The notes under the pieces are model-generated. The model made no database searches. It had not been told where the DNA came from and worked only from the letters and a program-made list of their open reading frames with translations. A program made the translations under genes and the position numbers. This document shows positions 1 through 7,400 of a stretch of 8,810 bases of DNA, piece by piece; position 1 is the first letter of the stretch, and each line of letters begins with the position of its first letter. Source of the DNA: Methanosarcinales archaeon (GTDB taxonomy: Archaea > Halobacteriota > Syntropharchaeia > Alkanophagales > Methanospirareceae); NCBI GenBank assembly GCA_025464345.1, contig JAODGP010000011.1:1-8810 (forward strand), given 5' to 3'.

Positions 1-5
1 TCATG

Positions 6-13
6 TTTTATGC
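6..13 (+). promoter_or_regulatory. nrdJ: possible TATA box for a leaderless nrdJ transcript
   Basis: A T-rich TTTTATGC element is centred about 28 bases before the nrdJ start codon. This is the distance expected of an archaeal TATA box when transcription starts at or next to the ATG. No Shine-Dalgarno-like sequence lies between it and the ATG, which also fits a leaderless mRNA. Only 37 upstream bases are visible, so the call is tentative. Confidence 0.27.
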
Positions 14-37
14 TATTCTATCTTATCTGTTATATTA

Positions 38-2116
38 ATGCCAGAAAGAATCCGGAAACGGGATGGCAGAATAGTGGAATTCGATCGTGATAAGATAACC
101 ACTGCGATTTATAAGGCGATATTGAGTGTTGGCGTGGATGACGCGAAAGTGCTCGCGGGTAAACTCGCGAACAGGGTGGTGGAAGAGCTTGAGGGCGAGC
201 ACATACCGGTACCGTCGGTAGAGGATGTGCAGGATGTGGTTGAGCGAGTATTGATAAGAGCGGGTCTCGATAAGGTTGCGAAGGCGTATATACTGTACAG
301 GCAGCATCGTGCGGATGTTCGAGCGCTGAAGAGCCTGATAGGTGTAAAGGATGACATAAAACTCTCGGTTAATGCCGTGCATGTATTGAAGAAGAGATAC
401 CTGCTGAAGAACGAGCGTGGCGAGGTGATAGAGACACCGGGTCAGATGTTGAGGCGGGTTGCGAGTGCAATAGCTGATGCGGAACGGCGGTATGGCAGCA
501 GTAGCGACGAAGTGGATGCGATAGAGCGCGCTTTCATGAAGATGATGCGGGATCTCGAGTTCCTGCCGAACAGTCCGACATTGATGAATGCGGGTACAGC
601 GCTCGGGCAGCTTGCTGCGTGTTTCGTATTGCCGATAGAAGATTCGATGGTGAGTATATTTGATGCGGTGAAGAATGCGGCACTGATACATCAGTCAGGC
701 GGAGGTACAGGCTTCTCATTCTCACGGCTGAGACCGAAGGGCGATGTCGTACGGTCAACCGGTGGAATCGCATCCGGTCCGGTATCGTTCATGCGAGTAT
801 TCGATATCGCAACTGAGGTGATAAAACAGGGAGGTAAACGCAGGGGTGCGAATATGGGTGTGCTCCGTGTTGACCACCCGGACATACTTGAGTTTATAAG
901 AGCGAAGGAGGGTGGTGCTCTATCAAATTTCAATATCTCGGTTGCAGCGACCGATGATTTCATGCATGCAGTTGAGCGTGATGATGATTACGTGCTCGTG
1001 AACCCCCGAACGGGAGAGGAGGTGAAACGAGTGAGTGCCCGCGCGGTATTTAAAGAGCTCGTGGCATATGCGTGGAAGACCGGGGATCCGGGCATCATAT
1101 TCATAGACGAGGTCAATCGGCACAATCCCACGCCCGCTGTCGGTGAGATAGAAGCGACGAACCCGTGCGGTGAGCAGCCTCTGCTGCCATATGAGTCCTG
1201 TAACCTCGGCTCGATTGACGTATCCAAATTTGTCGAGCGTGGAGAGATCGACTGGCAGGGGCTTGGCGAGCGAATAAGAGTATGTGTTCGCTTCCTCGAT
1301 GATGTCATTGATGTGAACAGGTATCCATTGCCTGAGATAAAGGAGATGACGCTTGCGAACCGTAAGATAGGGCTGGGTATAATGGGCTTTGCGGAACTGC
1401 TGATCAAGCAGGGCATAGCATACGATACGAAAGAAGCGATAGCGATTGGTGAGGAGCTCATGCGGTTCATTACCGATGAGGCTCGGCACTCTTCCGCAGA
1501 ACTCGGTGACGAACGTGGCTCGTTCCCTAATTTTGAGCAGAGTATATGGCGGCAGCGATACGATTCCATGCGGAATGCCACGGTGACCACGATCGCACCA
1601 ACCGGCACGATAAGCATAATCGCAAGTTGCTCCTCGGGTATCGAGCCTGTATTCGCCGTAGCGTTTGTGCGGAATGTAATGGGCGGTATGCTGGAGATAA
1701 ATCCGCTATTTGAAGCGATAGCGAAGGAGCGCGGGTTCTATTCACGTGAGCTGATACTGAAGGTGGCTAAACGTGGCACGATACGCGATATAGAAGGCAT
1801 TCCGGGCGATGTGAAGGAGCTCTTTGTTACCGCGCTCGAGATGGAGCCGGAATGGCATGTGCGGATGCAGGCTGCGTTCCAGCGATACACCGATAATGCG
1901 GTCTCGAAGACGGTCAATCTACGCAATGATGCGACCTGGGACGACGTGGAACGTGTGTTCCTGATGGCTTACAGGCTGAAATGTAAGGGCATTACTGTTT
2001 ATCGTTATGGCTGTAAGGAGGGCGTACTCTCGCCAGGTGTGCCGGGCTTGATGCTCGATGAGTATGTGAGGGCAGATTCCGAATACACGGGCGTGTGCAG
2101 GGTGTGTTCTGTATGA
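38..2116 (+). CDS. nrdJ: adenosylcobalamin-dependent ribonucleoside-diphosphate reductase (class II RNR)
   Basis: This enzyme reduces ribonucleotides to deoxyribonucleotides in the cytoplasm, using a thiyl radical generated from adenosylcobalamin, and supplies DNA precursors. The 692 residues start with an ATP-cone (about residues 1-95, beginning PERIRKRDGRIVEFDRDKI). The class I/II catalytic barrel follows. NSPTLMNAG lies at 178-186. C195 (AACFVLP) and C388 (ESCNLGS) are the expected redox pair. NPCGE at 375-379 carries the radical cysteine C377 with N375 and E379, and the PTGTIS nucleotide loop is at 521-526. The absence of a small-subunit gene and the overall sequence style favour class II over class I. 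The ATG at 38 is chosen because it gives a complete ATP-cone. The C-terminus is short: it ends in C687-x2-C690 about three residues before the stop, without the long cysteine-rich zinc-ribbon tail of many bacterial NrdJ proteins. That pair could serve as the shuttle for re-reduction (inference). The next gene downstream is convergent. Confidence 0.95.
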   Translation: MPERIRKRDGRIVEFDRDKITTAIYKAILSVGVDDAKVLAGKLANRVVEELEGEHIPVPSVEDVQDVVERVLIRAGLDKVAKAYILYRQHRADVRALKSLIGVKDDIKLSVNAVHVLKKRYLLKNERGEVIETPGQMLRRVASAIADAERRYGSSSDEVDAIERAFMKMMRDLEFLPNSPTLMNAGTALGQLAACFVLPIEDSMVSIFDAVKNAALIHQSGGGTGFSFSRLRPKGDVVRSTGGIASGPVSFMRVFDIATEVIKQGGKRRGANMGVLRVDHPDILEFIRAKEGGALSNFNISVAATDDFMHAVERDDDYVLVNPRTGEEVKRVSARAVFKELVAYAWKTGDPGIIFIDEVNRHNPTPAVGEIEATNPCGEQPLLPYESCNLGSIDVSKFVERGEIDWQGLGERIRVCVRFLDDVIDVNRYPLPEIKEMTLANRKIGLGIMGFAELLIKQGIAYDTKEAIAIGEELMRFITDEARHSSAELGDERGSFPNFEQSIWRQRYDSMRNATVTTIAPTGTISIIASCSSGIEPVFAVAFVRNVMGGMLEINPLFEAIAKERGFYSRELILKVAKRGTIRDIEGIPGDVKELFVTALEMEPEWHVRMQAAFQRYTDNAVSKTVNLRNDATWDDVERVFLMAYRLKCKGITVYRYGCKEGVLSPGVPGLMLDEYVRADSEYTGVCRVCSV

Positions 2117-2300
2117 ATTATATGGCGACCACACGGGAGAAAGCGAGGAAAGTAAGCGATCCGCAGGGGTATGTACAGAGCTGAGTCATACCTGCCGGAT
2201 AAAAGTGATGAGGACATTGCTGGAATTAGGAGAGGAGAAAGTGAAACTTTCGGATTGAATCAAAGTAACGTACATCTGTTTGTGCATACACGAGCGCGAG

Positions 2301-2999
2301 CTATTGAAGGATGCAACACGATAACACCGGACTGCAGAGGTACAGTGCAGACAGCCCTGCGAGTATAGCGGCGGGATAAATGATCAGCGTGGACTGCAAG
2401 AGGTATAATAGTATGATAGCAAGGAATACGAATCCAAGCGGTATTCCCAGCCTCAAATCCCTGACATTACCGTATCGCAGCCGACTGACCATCAGAACAG
2501 ACAAGACCACCAGCAATAAGCTCAGTAATAGCGAAAAGTTCAATTGGAGTTCAAGCGCGAGTAGCAAGAAAGAGGAGAGGCATACCGCACTGCCTGTTAT
2601 CGGTAACCCCACAAAATCGTCGCTCATAGTAGCATTGAATCTTGCGAGCCGCAACATCCCGCAGATCATATATGCACTGCATACAGCAGCCATAAACGGA
2701 CTGTTCAGGAGTGTAAAAGCAATAACCGCAGGTGCAGTGCCGAAAGAGAGCATATCGGCGAGCGAATCGAGGTATCTCCCCAGTGGTGAGCTCTCTAATC
2801 GCCTCGCAATCATGCCGTCCATGCCATCAATAACGGCAGCGGAGAGGATAGCCACAAGTGCGCATCTTGATGACTCGGTGCCTGTAAGTACAATCAATAT
2901 GGCATAAAATCCAAATATGGCGTTGCAGATCGTCAAAAGGTCAGGTAATCTGATCAGCTTCAGGATACTCTCGGACTTTAAATCCACTGTTGTGTGCAT
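2301..2999 (-). CDS. pssA: CDP-alcohol phosphatidyltransferase, PssA / archaetidylserine synthase type
   Basis: This is a predicted integral membrane enzyme that transfers a lipid-phosphate from a CDP-activated lipid to L-serine. In an archaeon the product would be archaetidylserine, made from CDP-archaeol. The 232 residues match the usual length. The family signature is at D58-x2-D61-G62-x2-A65-R66-x7-G74-x3-D78-x3-D82; these acidic residues bind the metal and the CDP moiety. The gap between AR and G is seven residues, one less than the commonest form. A second PssA-like signature, RLARFN (117-122) followed by F129-x-GLP (131-133), points to serine rather than glycerol or inositol as acceptor. 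Several hydrophobic segments (about 23-40, 45-58, 88-112, 134-150, 155-171, 186-203 and 207-221) fit a 6-8 helix bundle. The Met at 2999 is chosen because it places the first helix at the usual distance. No clear ribosome binding site is visible. The substrate is inferred from the lipid chemistry of archaea. Confidence 0.88.
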   Translation of the reverse strand: MHTTVDLKSESILKLIRLPDLLTICNAIFGFYAILIVLTGTESSRCALVAILSAAVIDGMDGMIARRLESSPLGRYLDSLADMLSFGTAPAVIAFTLLNSPFMAAVCSAYMICGMLRLARFNATMSDDFVGLPITGSAVCLSSFLLLALELQLNFSLLLSLLLVVLSVLMVSRLRYGNVRDLRLGIPLGFVFLAIILLYLLQSTLIIYPAAILAGLSALYLCSPVLSCCILQ

Positions 3000-3104
3000 T
3001 TTGATAATAAAGCGGTACTATCAAGGTGCATTACCTATTTTTGTCAGAGGATATAGGATTATATTGAATTTAAATTTTTTGTTTTTCACAGTACTTCCGA
3101 AACC

Positions 3105-3220
3105 ATGAAGTTCCGAACGCGCATTACCTCTGTAAAAGTGAGGATACAAAAGCACCCGAAGCTATTCGTATTTGGGAGAGGGTATGAACACAAAAGGGGC
3201 GTTGTTTCAAACACAGGAAG
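3105..3220 (+). pseudogene. degenerate, frameshifted middle segment of an IS110 transposase
   Basis: In the frame starting at 3105 the translation includes a stretch reading LFVFGRGYEHKRGVV. It resembles the 'LFgkkGreWLrgl' linker that precedes the 'ldnyL..le.lN..I' helix in IS110-family transposases. That helix continues in a different frame from about 3206 (KHRKMALDNYLRVLE), so the two halves are joined by a frameshift near 3205-3212. The frame opened at 3105 ends at a stop just after 3238. The TGA at 3185-3187 blocks upstream extension of the frame used by the intact C-terminal part. The similarity is recalled from the family and was not computed, hence the modest confidence. Confidence 0.45.
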
Positions 3221-3718
3221 ATGGCACTGGATAATTACCTGAGAGTTCTGGAAGTTCTAAACGGCATGATTAAAGAAGTGGAAGACATCCTGGAAGGGAA
3301 AGCAGAGGTGACCGAGGAGGCGAAGTGGCTGATGAGTGTACCGGGCATAGGATTCCATAATGCTCTGCTTATATTGAGCGAGCTGGGTGAGATAAAACGA
3401 TTCGGGAGACCAGAGAGCCTCGTATGCTATGCGGGATTGGCGCCAAAGGTAGAGCAATCCGGTGAACATGTGAGATATGGGCATATAAACAGGCATAGCA
3501 ACGGATTCCTGCGCTGGGCATTCATCCAGAGCGCGCGAGCGGCAGTGCGTTCTTCTACACCTAATCGCTTCCAGAAGATATACCATAAGCTAAAAGCGAG
3601 GAGAGGGGAGAAGGTTGCAATCGTCGCAACAGCACGCCACATGGCGGAATCATACCGGGTGCTAAAGAAGAAGGAATGCTATAAAGAGAAGGCGAGAGGT
3701 ACCTCGTCTTTTTCATGA
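3221..3718 (+). pseudogene. IS110-family transposase, C-terminal remnant
   Basis: This 165-residue frame matches the C-terminal 'Transposase IS116/IS110/IS902' domain. A helical linker (1-37) leads into a helix-hairpin-like VPGIG (40-44). The conserved core then includes F61, LVCYAGLAP (67-75), Q79-S80-G81 and a GHINRHSNGFLRWAFIQSA stretch (87-105). The Ser of the QSG motif corresponds to the conserved catalytic serine region of IS110 recombinases. A full-length IS110 protein has roughly 300-400 residues, with an N-terminal RuvC-like DEDD nuclease domain. That domain is absent here, and the preceding sequence is frameshifted and then runs into the divergent membrane-enzyme gene. The element is therefore almost certainly inactive by itself. 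The start at 3221 is only the first Met after an upstream stop; the homologous frame begins slightly earlier, around 3206. The fragment separates the lipid gene from the NrdH-NrdD block and marks a past insertion. Confidence 0.85.
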
Positions 3719-3786
3719 TCCCTTAGAGGATCGCCAAAATGAGTGGGGGCAGCTAACGACGCGTAACCATGCACCGATAAAGGTGC
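3717..3786 (+). other. structured non-coding tail after the IS110 remnant (two hairpins)
   Basis: Two perfect 5-bp stems with 6-base loops follow the transposase stop codon. One pairs GATCC (3717-3721) with GGATC (3728-3732), and the other pairs GCACC (3771-3775) with GGTGC (3782-3786). Between them lies a G-rich stretch containing GAGTGGGGGC. No open frame covers the segment. IS110-group elements carry a non-coding region that yields a structured bridge RNA, located either before or after the transposase depending on the subgroup. A remnant of such a region is a reasonable but unproven reading. The element boundaries and any terminal repeats could not be identified. Confidence 0.35.
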
Positions 3787-3836
3787 GAAGAGATGAAAGG
3801 TTCACGGGAAGGATGCGTATGCATAAATCGAGGGGG

Positions 3837-3866
3837 TGATAAAATAAAAGAGTAAGTTGATAAAAT
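3837..3866 (+). promoter_or_regulatory. AT-rich promoter region with a TGATAAAAT direct repeat
   Basis: TGATAAAAT occurs at 3837-3845 and again at 3858-3866. The starts are 21 bases apart, about two helical turns, so both copies face the same side of the DNA. The segment lies 40-70 bases before the zinc-ribbon start codon and includes an A/T-rich run (AAAATAAAAG) that could act as a TATA element. It may be the promoter and an operator for that gene, but no known regulator motif is recognised. Confidence 0.3.
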
Positions 3867-3904
3867 CAGGATGTGTATAAGTATAGGTAGGGGTGTTTTT
3901 TGAG

Positions 3905-4069
3905 ATGAAATTCTGTCCCAGATGTGGCTCGAAGAATCTGAATTATCTGCCATGGCTTGGAGAGATATACGAATGCCGCGATTGTGGTTATCGTGGTTCT
4001 CTGGTGGTCGAGGATGGAGAGATAGCGGAAGCGATAAAGAAACAGTATAACGATGAAACCGATTACTGA
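3905..4069 (+). CDS. small zinc-ribbon protein (54 residues)
   Basis: The translation begins MKFCPRCGSKNL and contains two CxxC knuckles, C4-P-R-C7 and C24-R-D-C27, separated by 16 residues. This is the pattern of a single zinc ribbon. A short strand-rich segment follows (GYRGSLVVEDGE, 28-39), and the protein ends in a charged helix (about 39-50). Proteins with this layout (MKFCPxCGS ... YxCxDCGYxGxLVVEDGxxA) are widespread in archaea and are annotated only as zinc-ribbon or hypothetical; the exact function is unknown. A purine-rich GGTAGGGGTG at 3885-3894 lies about 10 bases before the ATG and could be the ribosome binding site. The gene has the same orientation as the redoxin-nrdD operon but is separated from it by a 114-base gap with its own promoter-like element, so it is probably a separate transcript. 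Confidence 0.75.
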   Translation: MKFCPRCGSKNLNYLPWLGEIYECRDCGYRGSLVVEDGEIAEAIKKQYNDETDY

Positions 4070-4120
4070 TCTGTTTACCACTTTACTCTCTCATCATCTT
4101 GATTCCACCGGAAATGCACG

Positions 4121-4134
4121 GGAAAAGTTTAAGT
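4121..4134 (+). promoter_or_regulatory. probable archaeal promoter (BRE and TATA) for the nrdH-nrdD operon
   Basis: The purine-rich GGAAAAG (4121-4127) directly precedes TTTAAGT (4128-4134), the arrangement of an archaeal TFB-recognition element and TATA box. Transcription would be expected to start about 25 bases downstream, near 4155, leaving a leader of roughly 30 bases before the ATG at 4184. A second A/T-rich element (GAGTATATGG, 4151-4160) is an alternative TATA box that would give a nearly leaderless mRNA. The spacing argument is the only evidence. Confidence 0.4.
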
Positions 4135-4183
4135 CTGTGTATACGAGAGTGAGTATATGGTATATCTGACCTAAAGTTGAGAG

Positions 4184-4450
4184 ATGAAGATAAGAGTCTA
4201 TTCTACAAAGGTATGCCCGCATTGCAGGGAGGTGAAGGAGTTTTTAGCATCTGAGGGCAAGGAGTATGAAGATGTGGACATTACGACACCGGAGGCGCTC
4301 ACAGAGCTGAGGATGAACGGTGTGTTCACGCTCATCACTCCGGTGGTGCAGGTTGGTGATGTATTCCTCACCCATGACGAGCTATTTAATGGTGAGGAAT
4401 TGAGGAAAGAGAGGCTTAAAGAATTGATTGAGGCAGGTGATAATAAATGA
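4184..4450 (+). CDS. nrdH: glutaredoxin-like / NrdH-type redoxin paired with NrdD
   Basis: This is an 88-residue thioredoxin-fold protein. It has the first strand (KIRVYS), the active-site C11-P12-H13-C14, and a TPVV segment with the expected cis-proline at P53. The glutaredoxin-type 'G-D-V ... H-D-E-L' stretch follows at 58-67. It is a cytoplasmic dithiol carrier. Its stop overlaps the start of nrdD as ATGA (4447-4450), so the two genes are translationally coupled. In Methanosarcina barkeri, a class III RNR of the archaeal type is known to take electrons from an operon-encoded NrdH-like redoxin supplied by a ferredoxin-dependent disulfide reductase. By context this protein probably re-reduces the active-site disulfide of NrdD after each turnover (inference). 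The ATG at 4184 starts right at the first beta-strand. The ribosome binding site is weak (GAG immediately before the ATG). General glutaredoxin activity cannot be excluded. Confidence 0.85.
   Translation: MKIRVYSTKVCPHCREVKEFLASEGKEYEDVDITTPEALTELRMNGVFTLITPVVQVGDVFLTHDELFNGEELRKERLKELIEAGDNK
4435..4440 (+). promoter_or_regulatory. nrdD: strong ribosome binding site for nrdD
   Basis: AGGTGA lies inside the last codons of the redoxin gene, six bases before the nrdD ATG at 4447. Two in-frame stop codons (TAA TAA, 4441-4446) immediately precede that ATG. Together these fix the nrdD start and explain how it is translated efficiently from the overlapping operon. Confidence 0.7.
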
Positions 4451-7400
4451 GGAGATACAGGTTGAGAGATACGATACAGACGACCCTTGAGGGCGTTGCC
4501 CTCCGGTTCCCGAAGGTGAGGACCAGTGACGGGCATATGCTGGACTGGGACAGGGAAGCGATAGTGAAGCAGCTCCTGCGTGAGACGAAACTGAGTGAGG
4601 AGTTCTATGGCTGTTCCGGTATAACGGAAGATGAGGCGCGGGTAGTAGCAAAGGAGGCGGAATTGAGGATAAGAGCGATGGGTATTTCACAGCTCTCAGG
4701 CGCGCTGGTACGTGAGATTGTGAATCAGATTCTATTAGAGGAGTATAAGAAGCAGGAATGGCGGAATGTCTGCACACGGGTGGGCACACCGGTATATGAT
4801 GCGCATCTCATAGATGTGGGAGAGGGATTTGAAGCGAAAGAGAATGCGAACTTGCAGGATAATGCGGAGACATCGCACAAGAAGAAAGCGGATAAAATCT
4901 GCAAGGAGCAGTATCTGCTGCTTTTACCGCCGAAGCTCGCGGATGCGCATCTGAGTGGCGACCTGCACATACATGACCTGGAATATTTCGGTACACGCGG
5001 GTTCTGTCAGGACTGGGATCTCCGCTATTTCTTCTATTATGGATTGATGCCCGATGGCTCGGGCACGAAAGCATCGGTTGCGGGACCTGCGAAGAAGCCC
5101 GAGGTGGCGATACTGCATGCGGTCAAGATACTTGGTAGTGCACAGACGAATTTCGCGGGCGGTCAGGGCTTCTTCAACTTCCTCGTGTTCATCGCGCCGT
5201 ATCTTGAGGGGCTTTCATACAACGAAATAGAACAGCTGATGCAGATGTTCGTGTATGAGATGAGCGTTGCTTACGATGAGGTTGTACCTTTGCTTTCGCC
5301 AGAAGGTAAATTCGTATTCAGGAAGATAGGGGAGTTTGTGGATGAGATTTTGAAGAGAGAGGAGGAGAAGATGACCACGCCGAATGGCTGGGAAATCGCG
5401 CACATCGATGGCTGGAAGACTTTTGCCTTTGACAGAACCTCAAAGGAAGCGATAACGCCCGAAATAACAATGGTCGCTCGACATAGAGCACCGAAGACGC
5501 TCTACGAGCTGAAAACGGCTATGGGTCGCAATGTGAAGGTAACCGGGAGCCATAGCGTTTTTAGAATGGATGAGGAGGGTGAAATAGTGCCCGTGAGAGT
5601 TTCTGAATTGAAGGAGGGTGATTATATAGCGATTCCAGGGGTTTTGAATTTTGACGATGTTTGTTTTGAAGAAGAATTGAATTTAATAGAACTGTTAGTT
5701 GAAAATGGGCTTTTGGATGAATTCAGAGCATGTAAAATACGAGATTTTCTTGTTTTCTTAAGAGAGAAATTGGGTAATTTCGGAAAAGTAGGTAAGCTCA
5801 TAAAGAGAGGGTATAGGGAAATATCGAGGTGGTATGAGAGGGATTCAATGCCACTGAGCGAATTCATAAGGCTTTTCAAAGCTCTTTCTACTATTGGATA
5901 TGACAGGGATTTGATAGGGGTTATAAAGGAGTTTGGTGTACGAGTGAAGCCAGAACAAAGCAATTTAAGTTTTCCTGCGATTATTCCGCTCTCCGAAGAT
6001 TTTTTAAGGTTGCTGGGCTATTATGTTGCAGAGGGCTGGGCGGAGGAGGATGGAGTAAGTATAGCGGCTTTTAATGAGGAAATATCAGAGGATGTTAAAG
6101 AGTGTGTGGAAAGAGTTTTTGACATACAACCGCGCACTCATGAGGGTAAAATAAACTTTGGGGGACGTCTTATCTCACTTCTATTTTCCTCGCTCATAGG
6201 TTGTGGGAAGGATGCGCATAGCAAAAGGATTCCTGCTTTTATCTTCTCACTCCCAGAGGATAAAATATCGCAGTTCCTTAGTGCTTATTGGAGTGGTGAC
6301 GGGCATGTTTGTGGTGCGAAGAAGATAAATGGGGAGTTAAAGAATAGAGGTGGTAGAATAACGGCGTATACAGCCTTTGAGATGCTTGCCAATGATTTGC
6401 TTTATCTCTTATTACGACTCGGTATAGTAGCGAAGTGCGAGGTTGTGAGTGAAGAAGAGAGGGGTGAGGGTGCTTTCAAAGCTTCAAAGCTTTATAAAGT
6501 GGAAGTTTCTACTGCGGCACCAGTATTAAGGAAGTTTGCAGCGATTGTGAAACCAAAACATCGAGAGAAGAGCAAGAGGCTGCGAGCGATGGTGGAGGCT
6601 TGCAAAGGGCTTGAAAGTAAGGATAGAAAGGATCTGTTTCCTAATCCCCGATTTATACTTTCTGAAATAGAAAAAGTTTTGGGGTCGGTTAATCTTGACG
6701 GCACAAAACCAAAATATCACAAAAACGTCACAAGAGAAACATTAAGGAAATTAGTTCATGAATATAAGGATAGAATTAACGAAAACATTCCGATGGAGGT
6801 TGTGAGAAAAGTAAAAAATATTGAAAACTTTGTTGATGGCTCTGTAAGATTTGATAAAATTGTGAGTATAGAAGAGGTGGAATATAAAGAGCCGTATGTT
6901 TATGATTTTGTTGTTAGACCGGGAGGTAAGGAAGTAGAGAATTTTGTAGGCGGTTTTGGTGGAATTTACCTACATAACACGCAGATGCAGGTCGCACGTG
7001 GCGGGCAGCTGGTATTCTCGTCGGTGCAGCTCACGCCGGGCGTGCCGAAGATATGGCGTGACAAGCCGGTGGTGTATAAGGGTGCGGTATGGAACGGAGA
7101 GCAGGCGCCACTTCGTACTTATGGCGAATTTGAGCGTGAGGTGCGGTTAGCGTTCAAAGCGCTCATGAACGTGATGCTAAAAGGTGACTACTGGGGCAAG
7201 CCGTTCAACTTCCCGAAGCCGGAGATAGCGATAGAGCCACAATTTCTGGAGGAGGATGAGGAATTCAACCGTAAGCATCCGGAACTACCAACCTATGAGG
7301 AGCTCTACGATCTGGCATTTGAACTCACGGCGAAGTACGGCACACCATATTTCGATAACAAGATACCGGAGTACAGAGGTGCGGGCGAGGGTGTTTCGTG

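Noticed and set aside
35..691. 218-codon open frame on the minus strand
   Set aside because: It lies wholly opposite the strongly supported nrdJ reading frame, its translation is rich in Arg, His and Tyr with no recognisable motif, and it has no ribosome binding site.
923..1617. Two overlapping long minus-strand frames (188 and 209 codons)
   Set aside because: They are antisense to the NrdJ catalytic core, including the NPCGE radical-cysteine region, and their translations look like complement artefacts without domain signatures.
2237..2251. Small hairpin GAAAGT/ACTTTC between the convergent genes, considered as a terminator
   Set aside because: The stem is only 6 bp and mostly A-T, with a 3-base loop and no T-tract on either side. 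Archaeal termination normally relies on T-runs, so there is no real support.
2171..2368. 65-codon plus-strand frame after nrdJ
   Set aside because: It overlaps the 3' end of the convergent lipid-synthase gene, has no motif and no upstream ribosome binding site.
2380..2907. 175-codon plus-strand frame
   Set aside because: It is antisense to the PssA-type gene, which has a full CDP-alcohol phosphatidyltransferase signature and membrane segments; the plus-strand translation is low in features and rich in Ser and Ile.
3072..3087. T-rich run considered as a transcription terminator
   Set aside because: No plus-strand gene precedes it within reach, because the gene to its left is on the minus strand. 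It is more simply part of the AT-rich region upstream of that gene.
3696..3705. Perfect 10-base palindrome GAGGTACCTC at the end of the transposase remnant, followed by a T-rich stretch
   Set aside because: It has no loop and lies inside the coding frame, so as an RNA hairpin it would lose several pairs. It is too short to claim as a terminator or IS end.
6001..6324. A stand-alone homing endonuclease gene within nrdD, such as one in an intron
   Set aside because: The frame is continuous through both flanks, with correct splicing blocks A, B, F and G at the junctions of intein 1. A protein-level intein explains it without any separate gene or intron.
5622..6704. Minus-strand frames of 113, 70 and 64 codons within intein 1
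   Set aside because: They are antisense to the intact intein frame with identifiable splicing and endonuclease motifs. They arise from the AT-rich composition and show no motifs of their own.
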